DNA of 64,000 nt from Segatella buccae ATCC 33574. Its GTDB lineage: Bacteria; Bacteroidota; Bacteroidia; Bacteroidales; Bacteroidaceae. Below are positions 17,020 through 24,848 of the stretch, piece by piece (position 1 is the first letter of the stretch; the number at the start of each line of letters is the position of its first letter). Location: NCBI RefSeq assembly GCF_000184945.1, contig NZ_GL586311.1, forward strand, positions 1,581,435-1,645,434, read 5' to 3'. A program made the translations under genes and the position numbers. The notes under the pieces are model-generated. The model did no database searches. It was not told where the DNA came from and saw only the letters and a program-made list of their open reading frames with translations.

Positions 17020-17053
17020 ATGTGTGTAAAGATGATAGTATAGACTTCCATCC

Positions 17054-17413
17054 TTAGCGAAAGATGTTGTCTATATTGCCTTTGTTAATCTTTTTAGGTC
17101 GCACCGCCCCATGCGTCTCTTCATATTTAGATATAACCATGTCAAGACCTAAGGTAATAAGTTCATTGATTTGAATACCCTCTGTTTCTGATATGGTACG
17201 TATCTTATTCATGACGTTCTTATCGACGGAGGTACATATTCTTTCCTTTGAACCACCTTTAGATATCGGTTTATCCCCTGGGATGGATGTTACTTTCTCC
17301 TTTGAATTGGAGCTTGGATTTGGCTGGTGATTATCTTCCGGAGTTGTACTCCTGACAGAAGTAAGTCCTTCCAAAAGACTGCTCATGGAGTTTTTGTTAA
17401 TACCTTTGCTCAT
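17054..17413 (-). CDS. Ribbon-helix-helix partner of ParA (TraB position)
   Basis: 119 residues. The first 65 are polar and unstructured (Ser, Asn, Pro, Lys). The C-terminal part RICTSVDKNVMNKIRTISET followed by INELITLGLDMVISKYEE reads as a ribbon-helix-helix DNA-binding domain. The gene follows parA by 10 bp. ParA plus a small RHH protein is the type Ib partition layout, in which the RHH protein binds a centromere-like repeat and represses its own promoter. The CGTATATAC repeats upstream of parA and of the transfer operon are plausible targets. Confidence 0.75.
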   Translation of the reverse strand: MSKGINKNSMSSLLEGLTSVRSTTPEDNHQPNPSSNSKEKVTSIPGDKPISKGGSKERICTSVDKNVMNKIRTISETEGIQINELITLGLDMVISKYEETHGAVRPKKINKGNIDNIFR

Positions 17414-17423
17414 AAATGTAAAT

Positions 17424-18203
17424 TTATAGGTTCTTTGTCCTGTCTAAAAGTTCTCCTACGAAAGCCTTGTAATCAGCAGCTCCGTTGCTCTTCGGATCAT
17501 AGTCAACAATATTGACAGCTTCCAGAGGAGCTTCGGCAATCTTGATGTTCTTTCGGATCTTGGTTTGGAACACTTTATCGCCAAGCTTGGCCCTAAGACC
17601 ATCCTCGATCTGTCTGCTCAAATTGGATTTTTCCCAACGAGTGAGGAGAATACCGGTAATCTCAATCTTTGGATTTAGCTTCTGCTTTACCATTCTGACA
17701 AAATCGCTGATCATAGTAAGACCCTGGAAAGGCAGTACTTCTGCAAGCAGAGGTATGACAACCAAATCTGATGCTGTAACTGCGTTAAGAGTAAGAAGCC
17801 CCAAAGATGGGGGACAATCTATTAAGATGTAGTCATAATCAGCCTTCTTTTCCTGTAATATGTCTGTAAGGATGTGTTCTCTCGCCATGACAGAAGATAG
17901 TTCAAGGTCGGCAGATGCAAGACGCAATGAAGATGGAACGATGTCAAGATTTTCTGCTATCGGATAGATTGCCAGGCTGTAAGCCGTACCCCTGCAAGAG
18001 GCGGAAAGAGCATCATAGATGGTCTGATCAACTTGATTATCTTTTAACAGGGAGGTAGTAAGATTGCTTTGGGCATCCATGTCCACCAACAACACCTTGT
18101 TTCCCATAGAGGCAAGGATAGAACCTACACTGGCAGTAGTGGTAGTCTTGCCAACCCCTCCTTTGTGGTTGGCAAATGAGATAATTTTTGCTTGCTTTTC
18201 CAT
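17424..18203 (-). CDS. ParA-family partition ATPase (TraA position)
   Basis: 259 residues. The deviant Walker A motif KGGVGKTTTT lies near residues 14-23, Walker A' is VLLVDMDAQSNLTTS near 38-52, and Walker B is YILIDCPPSLGLLTLNA near 124-140. This is the soluble ParA/MinD-like ATPase found at the start of many Bacteroidota conjugative elements, used for stable inheritance of the circular form or for regulation of transfer. It has an operator-like repeat block upstream (18226-18290) and is coupled to the RHH gene downstream. Confidence 0.93.
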   Translation of the reverse strand: MEKQAKIISFANHKGGVGKTTTTASVGSILASMGNKVLLVDMDAQSNLTTSLLKDNQVDQTIYDALSASCRGTAYSLAIYPIAENLDIVPSSLRLASADLELSSVMAREHILTDILQEKKADYDYILIDCPPSLGLLTLNAVTASDLVVIPLLAEVLPFQGLTMISDFVRMVKQKLNPKIEITGILLTRWEKSNLSRQIEDGLRAKLGDKVFQTKIRKNIKIAEAPLEAVNIVDYDPKSNGAADYKAFVGELLDRTKNL

Positions 18204-18225
18204 ACCGTTTGATTTATATTTTTTT

Positions 18226-18290
18226 ATATATACGTATTATCGTATTCCTTTATTGATTTATATACGTATAGCCGTATATACAGCTATACG
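18226..18290. promoter_or_regulatory. parA operator or centromere-like repeats, block 2
   Basis: Seen: ATATATACG at 18226-18234, TATATACG at 18259-18266, then CGTATAGC (18265-18272), CGTATATAC (18273-18281) and GCTATACG (18283-18290). The outer two form a perfect 8-bp inverted repeat around the central copy. It lies 23-87 bp upstream of the parA start and shares its core with the block at 14780-14821. Confidence 0.6.
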
Positions 18291-18339
18291 CCTACAAAGA
18301 TACATAACATATTTTATTTCGCAAAATTTTTACGCCAAA

Positions 18340-18585
18340 TTATTTATTATAACGGGATTTTATACATTTATCTATTAACTTGAAGATTCCACAAAGTATT
18401 TGAGCAAGGAGCAGCTTGCTGACTCTCCTGCACTGTCGTAGATATAGACGGAAACCCTTTGCAGAGGTTTTGTATGGCTTATTGACCATCAGCAAGAGCA
18501 ATAGGCATGTGGCAACATAATAAAAAGTTTTACCTGATTGCGATTGGTTGACTCCTGAAGAGGAAAGTTTACATTCCGGATTCAT
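18340..18585 (-). CDS. Possible small basic protein
   Basis: 81-residue frame just downstream of the 150-residue gene, with one hydrophobic stretch (YYVATCLLLLLMVN) and a basic C-terminal half. There is no good ribosome binding site and no family I recognise. It may be chance coding in a 389-bp gap between parA and 18593. The rest of the gap holds the parA operator. Confidence 0.3.
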   Translation of the reverse strand: MNPECKLSSSGVNQSQSGKTFYYVATCLLLLLMVNKPYKTSAKGFRLYLRQCRRVSKLLLAQILCGIFKLIDKCIKSRYNK

Positions 18586-18592
18586 AAACGAT

Positions 18593-19045
18593 CTATTTTT
18601 GAGTTTTAATATTTGGTTGTAGTGCTGCTATTCTCTTACGGAGTTCCTTTGCGAATACCATTTGAGCGTGCATTATCTTATCAAAACCACTACGGTCTCC
18701 CCAAAAGTAATCTTCAACTTCGTAGAGAATATCCAAGCATTCCCTTGTGGACAATTCTTTGACACCTACGGTAGGGACTTTGTAAGTTTTAACAAACTTC
18801 TCTACATCCTTTACGACACAAGCTTCCAGATTAACCATATGTTGTATTTCTTCAAAAAAATACTTGTAGGCCTCGAATTGAAAATCTTGGTCAACTGTCT
18901 GGGGGTCAAGCTCAGGAAGCTTGCCTTCGACAACTTCCAAAGCTTTGATATAACCATCCATGTATCCTCTTAATTGGTTGTCGGATTTTCCCTGAATGGT
19001 TTTTGCATATTTTTTTAAGTAATGTGTGAAAATAGTTCTTTTCAT
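18593..19045 (-). CDS. Hypothetical protein
   Basis: 150 residues, soluble and helical with mixed charge and several aromatic residues (FEAYKYFFEEIQHMVNLE). There is no signal peptide and no catalytic motif. It is the last gene of the long leftward maintenance operon, 39 bp after the cytosine methyltransferase. Function unknown. Confidence 0.6.
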   Translation of the reverse strand: MKRTIFTHYLKKYAKTIQGKSDNQLRGYMDGYIKALEVVEGKLPELDPQTVDQDFQFEAYKYFFEEIQHMVNLEACVVKDVEKFVKTYKVPTVGVKELSTRECLDILYEVEDYFWGDRSGFDKIMHAQMVFAKELRKRIAALQPNIKTQK

Positions 19046-19084
19046 ATCTATTCTTTTGGTTGTCTTATCTTTCGAATGTTAGTT

Positions 19085-20680
19085 CTATATTGCTATTGCC
19101 TTGGAAATAAGAGCTGCGCAAAGCGACTCGCAGAGTACCCTGCTCATGTTAACTTCAACGGCATTGCCGATATACTTCTTCTGTTCGGCCTGTGTCCCTA
19201 CAAGGATATAATTGTCAGGGAAACCCATGATGCGTTTCAGCTCATTTATATTCAACATGCGCATCTTGATGTCTATGATTCCATACATGGCCATGAACTC
19301 CTTTATCTTGCAAGTCATTTCACTGTCCGTTTCAAATATCCTTATACCGATACCTTTTTCTGTGGAGATAAGGTAAGGGGGCATCTTATCCATCCGGGCA
19401 ATCAAAGTGAAGCACGGCTTATTGATATCTCCACCTGCAGAGTTGAACTGTGGGTTCATCAAGAAGCAGTCAACTACCTTTTGCTTCGGTGTTGTCAACA
19501 CTGCAGGGCAAGGTGCATCAATGCTGGAAAGTTGACCACCAGAGGAGTATTCATTTGCCAAAAAACGACTTGAAACCAATCCCAGCCTGTCTTTTGTGGT
19601 AAGCGTAGGGCATGGCGATTCAACAGAATGGTTCCCTCCATTACCATAGTAAGCAGTAACAAAGAAATGGTGATCCTTAGTGGTGACAGTTCCGGCAGGA
19701 ATGTCTATCGATTGGTTCTTGGAATACGGATCTCCACTGAACGCCTTGGACATGAAGCTGACATTGGCAATCCCCAGACGGTTTTGGCAAGCGACAGTTG
19801 GGCAAGGCTCGTCAATTCCAGGAGCTGTGTATTTTCCTGTCTGGTTCATTGAATTATACTTAACAAGAAACGTTTCCCTTCCACCGGCGACGAATTTGAT
19901 TAGGCCTGCGTAAATTCGCTTCAAGGTTTTCTCGCATAGTGGCTTCTTCCTGTCAAAGATGCTTTGGCCGGTATCATCCATGTCAAGCACTTCACGAACA
20001 GGCTTCCATTTCTTGTAGGCATGAAACATGCCACTGTCACCATTCTTCGAGAATGTTGGAACAGGAAAAGCTATGGGGAGGCCTTTCTTCGCGAATTGAC
20101 CGAAAAACCTCTTGCGTGAGGTATATGCGCCGAAATCGGCGGCATTCAGCAAACGCCAATCATAATGATAGCCGTAAGAGATAACTTTATTTGTCCAACG
20201 AACATAGCTGCATCCCTTTAACTTTGAAATAGGGTGTCCTTTATCGTCCATATCACCCCAGCTCATGAACTCTTCCACATTCTCAATCTGTATATAGTCA
20301 GGATCCAGCTGCTCGATATAACGGAAAAGGTGCTCTGCAAGCGTCCGGCTGTCTGCATCGCGTGGTTGACCACCTTTGGCCTTGCTGAAGTTGGTGCATT
20401 CAAGTGAAGCCCATAGGACAACTAAAGCCGATGGGTATTTCATCCTCATTCGGTTCAAGTGAGCTGTAAGGGCAGTAAGGTCAAGTGTGCGAATATCCTC
20501 GGTGAAGTGTAATGTGTCGGGGTGGTTTGCTTGATGTGATGCGATTGCATTCGCATCATGGTTGACACAGGCGACAACCCTCGCACACTTTGTTCCATCT
20601 AACTTTGCATGTTCAACACCGGTGGAAGTTCCACCGGCTCCGCAGAACAAGTCTATATAGAGTAATTTGATGTTTTCCAT
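19085..20680 (-). CDS. C5-cytosine DNA methyltransferase
   Basis: 531 residues. Motif I is LYIDLFCGAGGTSTG at about 6-20. The catalytic motif IV reads SLECTNFSKAKGG at about 91-103, with Leu-Glu-Cys where most enzymes have Pro-Pro-Cys; the nucleophile Cys is kept. Motif VI is QIENVEEF (about 132) and motif VIII is YTSRKRFFGQF (about 189). The target-recognition part (about 265-430) holds several imperfect repeats of the type PCPTLTTKDRLGLVSSRFL, each about 40-50 residues. No restriction gene is adjacent, so it probably protects the element from host restriction. Confidence 0.9.
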   Translation of the reverse strand: MENIKLLYIDLFCGAGGTSTGVEHAKLDGTKCARVVACVNHDANAIASHQANHPDTLHFTEDIRTLDLTALTAHLNRMRMKYPSALVVLWASLECTNFSKAKGGQPRDADSRTLAEHLFRYIEQLDPDYIQIENVEEFMSWGDMDDKGHPISKLKGCSYVRWTNKVISYGYHYDWRLLNAADFGAYTSRKRFFGQFAKKGLPIAFPVPTFSKNGDSGMFHAYKKWKPVREVLDMDDTGQSIFDRKKPLCEKTLKRIYAGLIKFVAGGRETFLVKYNSMNQTGKYTAPGIDEPCPTVACQNRLGIANVSFMSKAFSGDPYSKNQSIDIPAGTVTTKDHHFFVTAYYGNGGNHSVESPCPTLTTKDRLGLVSSRFLANEYSSGGQLSSIDAPCPAVLTTPKQKVVDCFLMNPQFNSAGGDINKPCFTLIARMDKMPPYLISTEKGIGIRIFETDSEMTCKIKEFMAMYGIIDIKMRMLNINELKRIMGFPDNYILVGTQAEQKKYIGNAVEVNMSRVLCESLCAALISKAIAI

Positions 20681-20683
20681 TTG

Positions 20684-21025
20684 CTATTCTATATTACCCT
20701 CTACCTTATAACCTTTATTCCGAAGATATGTGGCGATATACTCATCATCACCAACATCTTTAAGTACGTCAAAAAGATACCCTTTTACATACTTGGCAAT
20801 AGCTTCAGGAGAAGCCAAATCTACATGCTGCGATATGAACTTGCATTTCTTTGTCCTACCTAATTGCTCAAACTCGTATTCTAATCCTTTAGAATTGGTG
20901 TCTTCAAACAATTCAGATATATCACCTTGATGATACAACTTCCCATTAATATCCATTGCCGTACCATCACAGTAGTATTGCCTTAACTCTACCACCTCAC
21001 CTGTCTTTCTAAGTTTTGCTTTCAT
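20684..21025 (-). CDS. Hypothetical protein
   Basis: 113 residues, soluble. The N-terminal half is beta-rich with a possible small barrel (KLRKTGEVVELRQYYCDG), the rest helical. The stop is three bases before the methyltransferase start, so the two are translated together. It may be an accessory of the methyltransferase, but no family is recognised. Confidence 0.6.
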   Translation of the reverse strand: MKAKLRKTGEVVELRQYYCDGTAMDINGKLYHQGDISELFEDTNSKGLEYEFEQLGRTKKCKFISQHVDLASPEAIAKYVKGYLFDVLKDVGDDEYIATYLRNKGYKVEGNIE

Positions 21026-21076
21026 AATTTAAATGCTATTTGATTAGCATAAGTCGATGCCGTTGTGTGGCTATTT

Positions 21077-21613
21077 TTATTTATTGCAATCTTCTTTCAT
21101 GAAACAAATCCAATGAGTATTGGAACGTTTGCCCGATGGATGCCCAAAAATAGGCGTCTCCGAGGTAAGTTTCAATATTTCGGATACCTTGATGTCTGTT
21201 TCATTCCATTTGAATATTAAGAATCCTCCAGGCATTAATACTCGAAAGCATTCTGCAAAGCCTTTTCGCAAGACTTCTTTCCAGTCTGCATTGCCAAGAG
21301 CACCATACTTTATCATTTGGTAGCCTGTTACCTTGTTCTTTGGACTTGGTTCATTATATATATCGCATGTCTTACAGTTCTCAATACTTCTTAGTAAGTG
21401 TGGAGGGTCAAAAACAACCATGCGGAAGCTATTGTCTGGGTATGGCATGTTTGTGAAGTCGGCCTGAACATCGGGGTTGACCTCGAAGTGCCTTCCGTCA
21501 CATAATGTTGTCTCCATCTTCCTTATGTCCTGAAACAGAACCCTGTCATCATGCTTATCGAAGTAAAACATCTTACCTCCGCAACAGGTATCAAGGATTG
21601 GGCTATTTATCAT
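21077..21613 (-). CDS. SAM-dependent methyltransferase (DPPH type)
   Basis: 178 residues. The SAM-binding motif I is ILDTCCGGKMFYFD at about 6-19, the acidic loop is VLFQDIR, and VVFDPPHLL at about 66-74 is the motif IV of class I N6-adenine or N4-cytosine enzymes. GGFLIFKWNETDI follows near 131-143. The short length and lack of a separate recognition domain suggest a small orphan DNA or RNA methyltransferase. Its start overlaps the end of nothing downstream, but its first 11 bp overlap the stop of the membrane protein gene at 21603. Confidence 0.8.
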   Translation of the reverse strand: MINSPILDTCCGGKMFYFDKHDDRVLFQDIRKMETTLCDGRHFEVNPDVQADFTNMPYPDNSFRMVVFDPPHLLRSIENCKTCDIYNEPSPKNKVTGYQMIKYGALGNADWKEVLRKGFAECFRVLMPGGFLIFKWNETDIKVSEILKLTSETPIFGHPSGKRSNTHWICFMKEDCNK

Positions 21614-21917
21614 ATTTGTTTTCTTTTATGTTAAACATTTCTTTACAGACATCCTCTGCTATTTTCCGGGCTTCTTTCTTGGAAATGTATTGGTCATCGC
21701 TTTCATCTTCTTCATTCCATGAATCTACTTCTTCCTCTTCTATATTCCATCCATCATACTCTTTCTCAATTTGCAGGAAAAACCACAGAATAATAAAAAT
21801 GGCACCTATCCATCCTAAGAAACCAGTATGTAATATCCACAAGAAATCTGCCATTAGCAGTGAACCTATCAAATATACAATGAGTACAGCGAGTATGAAA
21901 TAAAGCAAATGTTTCAT
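21603..21917 (-). CDS. Small two-helix membrane protein
   Basis: 104 residues. Two hydrophobic helices at about 4-24 and 28-50 (YLIGSLLMADFLWILH, GWIGAIFIILWFFLQ), then an acidic tail (EEEEVDSWNEEDESDDQY) and a short amphipathic C-terminal helix. The N-terminal half matches the N-terminal half of the next upstream gene product (21914-22516), so the two share a membrane module. The genes overlap by four bases (ATGA). Confidence 0.65.
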   Translation of the reverse strand: MKHLLYFILAVLIVYLIGSLLMADFLWILHTGFLGWIGAIFIILWFFLQIEKEYDGWNIEEEEVDSWNEEDESDDQYISKKEARKIAEDVCKEMFNIKENKYDK

Positions 21918-22516
21918 ACCTTGCCCTCCAATATTTTTAGAACATCACTATAACGATATAACTCACGGTGGGGAGTAATCCTTGTGGGGACAAGAAATCC
22001 TTTCCTTGCCCATTTTCTAAGGGTAGAATAATCAACAAGTAACAAGGATGCTGTTTCTCTTTTTGTCAAGAGCATAGGCTGTCCTTTATGTTGCTTGACC
22101 TTACGTTCCAGGTCGAGAAGTTTTTGACGTCGTTCCAGCACGTTGTAAATATCAGTTGAAAGGGTAGCAACTTTGCGAGCTTGCTCTTCATTCACCGCTC
22201 TAAGACTGTCTCTAATCTCTGCCATTGACATATCAACCAATCCTTGGAACATATTTGGAAGTTGCTCTTGCAACTTTTCTATCAGCTTGTTGGCTTTGGC
22301 TACCGCGAGAGTCTGCTGCATTGCGCGATCTTCCCTAAATCCCATTTCTTCATGAAAGCACATGAATACGAAGAAATATAAGAATAGAAAGAGTGGTATT
22401 ACCGCTATCCATATCCAAGGAGTGTTGTGCACACACCACATCAAATCCAATGTTGCCAGCGATATTAAGAGGTAGGTAATAATGGCAGCACCTATAAAAA
22501 GATATATATGTTTCAT
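21914..22516 (-). CDS. Membrane-anchored helix-turn-helix protein
   Basis: 200 residues. Two N-terminal membrane helices (about 5-25 and 33-53) are followed by a helical linker (about 60-145). The C-terminal domain MLLTKRETASLLLVDYSTLR then KWARKGFLVPTR is an excisionase/MerR-type HTH, ending LYRYSDVLKILEGKV. This is the HTH_17 layout. A DNA-binding domain tethered to the membrane is unusual. It may couple DNA binding to the mating apparatus. The small protein following it shares the membrane module. Confidence 0.7.
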   Translation of the reverse strand: MKHIYLFIGAAIITYLLISLATLDLMWCVHNTPWIWIAVIPLFLFLYFFVFMCFHEEMGFREDRAMQQTLAVAKANKLIEKLQEQLPNMFQGLVDMSMAEIRDSLRAVNEEQARKVATLSTDIYNVLERRQKLLDLERKVKQHKGQPMLLTKRETASLLLVDYSTLRKWARKGFLVPTRITPHRELYRYSDVLKILEGKV

Positions 22517-22538
22517 TTTCTATTGGCCACATTTAAGA

Positions 22539-22769
22539 TTATTCCATATCAACTTCATAATTCCAATCACAAGCGTCACTTTCGTGAATATGATCAGAAA
22601 GCCACTCGAAACCAGTACATACTTGCTCGTCCAAATTCATAAGATCACAGTTTACACGCCCTTTATCTGCCAAGGCGTTTAGATCATCATAAACCTTTTC
22701 GCTGACTTCTACGTCATGCAAACCAACAGTATAGGTTACTGTTACGGTTAAATCCTTTATCTTTTTCAT
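22539..22769 (-). CDS. Small acidic protein
   Basis: 76 residues from the ATG at 22769 (MKKIKDLTVTVTYTVGLHDV); the frame is open further upstream but that part is AT-rich and untypical. Beta strands at the start, acidic C-terminus (DACDWNYEVDME). No family recognised. Part of the maintenance operon. Confidence 0.5.
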   Translation of the reverse strand: MKKIKDLTVTVTYTVGLHDVEVSEKVYDDLNALADKGRVNCDLMNLDEQVCTGFEWLSDHIHESDACDWNYEVDME

Positions 22770-22797
22770 TCTGTGTATACTTTTAATATTAAATGTG

Positions 22798-22977
22798 CTA
22801 TTGAAGTTCCAATTGTACATGGAAATGATACTCGTTGCATAAACAGACAATTTGCCTGACTTCATTGGGGTCCTCTCCATAGGGAAAGAAAATCATACGC
22901 TCCTTGGTCAAACATCTGACTCCTTTCTTTCTTAAATTATACAAGAGGTTAGTCCGTCTCTTTGTCACTCTGTCCAT
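22798..22977 (-). CDS. Small basic protein
   Basis: 59 residues from the ATG at 22977 (MDRVTKRRTNLLYNLRKKG), overlapping the end of the preceding gene by 29 bp. The N-terminus is rich in Arg and Lys, the C-terminus beta-like (VCLCNEYHFHVQLELQ). It may bind nucleic acid; no family recognised. Confidence 0.45.
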   Translation of the reverse strand: MDRVTKRRTNLLYNLRKKGVRCLTKERMIFFPYGEDPNEVRQIVCLCNEYHFHVQLELQ

Positions 22978-23461
22978 GTGTGCTGAAATTTTCTTTAAGT
23001 AGCATATTGTCCTTATGGAATGCTGCTTCAATGTGTTCTACCAAATCAATCGGTCTCGTCACATACGCATCAAACATCTGGTACATCAGCTCGGGCGTTG
23101 GTTTCTCGGACATATCAAGGACAAACACTTTCTTGCCTTGCCCTTTCATCCAACCGGCTTCAGAATGGGCAGAGCGGCCACACGGTAAGAGGAGGACACA
23201 ATAGTCCGCTTCCTGCATGGCGTGAAAGTCTTTTTCAAATGCCTTAACAGCCTCGGGATGGTGAAGCCCTTCCTTGAAATCCCTACAAGTCCACTTCTCG
23301 AAGTCCTTATCGACTTTCTCCCAACTGAATCCGCTTAGTTCATTGTCCTCGGGATGCTTGAAGTCATAGGTATAGTAACCCTGAATCCGTAGGGCGTTCA
23401 ATAAATTCTCGAAATGCTTGTTCCGCCAGCTGCTGGCTAAATAAATCTTTAAAAATCTCAT
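22949..23461 (-). CDS. Nucleoside 2-deoxyribosyltransferase-like protein
   Basis: 170 residues. The start KIYLASSWRN and the segment ADYCVLLLPCGRSAHSEAGW (about 95-114), with the conserved Ser and Glu, are the fingerprints of the nucleoside 2-deoxyribosyltransferase / DUF4406 fold. The family cleaves or transfers N-glycosidic bonds of nucleosides, and some relatives act on NAD or modified nucleotides. In an element with two methyltransferases it may take part in nucleotide metabolism or defence; the substrate cannot be read from sequence. Confidence 0.7.
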   Translation of the reverse strand: MRFLKIYLASSWRNKHFENLLNALRIQGYYTYDFKHPEDNELSGFSWEKVDKDFEKWTCRDFKEGLHHPEAVKAFEKDFHAMQEADYCVLLLPCGRSAHSEAGWMKGQGKKVFVLDMSEKPTPELMYQMFDAYVTRPIDLVEHIEAAFHKDNMLLKENFSTHGQSDKETD

Positions 23462-23472
23462 AAGTGTATTTT

Positions 23473-24051
23473 TTATTTCAGTAATCCTTTACATACCATC
23501 TCCACGTATTTGAGACTATCCCGTAATACCGGATAACTTAAACTCTCATATTCAGACCTTTCAAGAAACTCTATCTGTCTGCTGAAGACAGAATTGTCAT
23601 TGTCAAATTTGTTCAGCAGAAAGTATCTCAACCACATGTCGGCACACCGGGGACGTGGCAAGTCCAAATAATCCAGGATCAGGACGGAAAGTCTCTTCTG
23701 TTCTGTACGGTTCAGCACGATGCACTCACCAGTCTCTTTGTCTATCCAGCCACAGAGCATGTGTACGGTGTTGTTCTCTCTGTCGATGGAGATTTGAAAA
23801 CAAGATGGGCCGAACATCGTTTCTATCTTGTTTGCAAGACCTTGTAATTGCCAAAGGCTGATGGAGCGCTTGATAAAGAAACTGATACTCCTTATGAGCT
23901 TCATGCTGGCAAAAGGCTTGAGTTTCTTCTTTTGATAAATCAGAGCCAAGAGCTCTTCTTTCTTTTGCACAAAAGTGTCTGTCTGATAGTACTCGGGGGT
24001 ACGGATGAGATCCGTAACTCCGGTTTCAATACTTAAAACATAATTAATCAT
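23473..24051 (-). CDS. Hypothetical protein
   Basis: 192 residues, soluble, mixed alpha and beta, with no signal peptide. Contains HMLCGWIDKETGECIVLNRT in the middle and a helical C-terminus. It is the gene upstream of the deoxyribosyltransferase-like gene in the same direction (12-bp gap). No function assigned. Confidence 0.55.
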   Translation of the reverse strand: MINYVLSIETGVTDLIRTPEYYQTDTFVQKKEELLALIYQKKKLKPFASMKLIRSISFFIKRSISLWQLQGLANKIETMFGPSCFQISIDRENNTVHMLCGWIDKETGECIVLNRTEQKRLSVLILDYLDLPRPRCADMWLRYFLLNKFDNDNSVFSRQIEFLERSEYESLSYPVLRDSLKYVEMVCKGLLK

Positions 24052-24112
24052 ACTTTTACTTGTTAGCGTTTTATACTTGGAAAGGATGCACTTACATCAA
24101 TCCCTTTATCTT

Positions 24113-24214
24113 TCATTTCCTGAACTTGTCGTCGTCGTAGCTATGGGTGATTTCATAATAGAAAGCTGCCCCCAAAGCTATCAGCAGGACAAGGATGATT
24201 ATGACATATACCAT
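24113..24214 (-). CDS. 33-residue membrane peptide
   Basis: Found by hand translation: ATG at 24214, stop TGA at 24113. One membrane helix (MVYVIIILVLLIALGAAFYY) and an acidic then basic tail (SYDDDKFRK). It fills an otherwise empty 169-bp gap in the operon, directly after the gene at 24221. It may be a small regulator or structural part of the mating machinery. Confidence 0.5.
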   Translation of the reverse strand: MVYVIIILVLLIALGAAFYYEITHSYDDDKFRK

Positions 24215-24220
24215 ACGGCT

Positions 24221-24838
24221 CTATTTGCTGTTTGTGGTGATCTCAATGGCTTTTACGAACTGCAACAGGTTGTTATAACCTTTGTACAGGGGATTACACT
24301 CAATGGCATGCTTGCCATACCGATCCTTTAACGTCTTGGTTATGGTGCAGCCCATGACATCATTGGGAAAGTAGAGATAAACCATATCATAGTCATCTCC
24401 TTCGACCGAGATGTGGATGAAGTTCCTTACATCCGACATAATCATGAAATCACAGTCTGAAGGCAGCCTGACAAAGCCATTCTTCTGCAAGGTCTGGTAG
24501 GCCAAATAATCCATCATGTCTGCGAACATACACAACTTGTCGCTCCTGTGCTCTTTCTCCATGGGAAGAAAAGTCACACCGGAACTATTCAACGTCATGG
24601 GGGAGTCTGTCAGGTCTTGGCCAACAAATTCTATCCCGTTGTTCTGGTTTATGACACCCACCCCGTGATAGGTCTTGGAGAGAAAACGATAGGAGACCGA
24701 ATGAACCTCCGGAAACTCCTTAACATCAATGCCCATTATACTTGGCGTGGCAGCATCTGTCAAGGTTCTGATCCGAATATTATCGGAGCTTCCTCCTGCG
24801 TGCCTGAATATAGTTTTACTTATTTTTCCTAATTTCAT
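24221..24838 (-). CDS. Degenerate TOPRIM-like protein
   Basis: 205 residues. From about residue 105, MFADMMDYLAYQTL, FMIMSDVRNFI and VYLYFPNDVMGCTIT follow the order of a TOPRIM_2 domain, but the usual acidic D-x-D pair is replaced by F-P-N-D, so catalysis is doubtful. It lies 10 bp downstream of the complete primase paralogue and may be a non-catalytic partner of it. This is a fold suggestion only. Confidence 0.5.
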   Translation of the reverse strand: MKLGKISKTIFRHAGGSSDNIRIRTLTDAATPSIMGIDVKEFPEVHSVSYRFLSKTYHGVGVINQNNGIEFVGQDLTDSPMTLNSSGVTFLPMEKEHRSDKLCMFADMMDYLAYQTLQKNGFVRLPSDCDFMIMSDVRNFIHISVEGDDYDMVYLYFPNDVMGCTITKTLKDRYGKHAIECNPLYKGYNNLLQFVKAIEITTNSK

Positions 24839-24848
24839 TTTTCGATAA

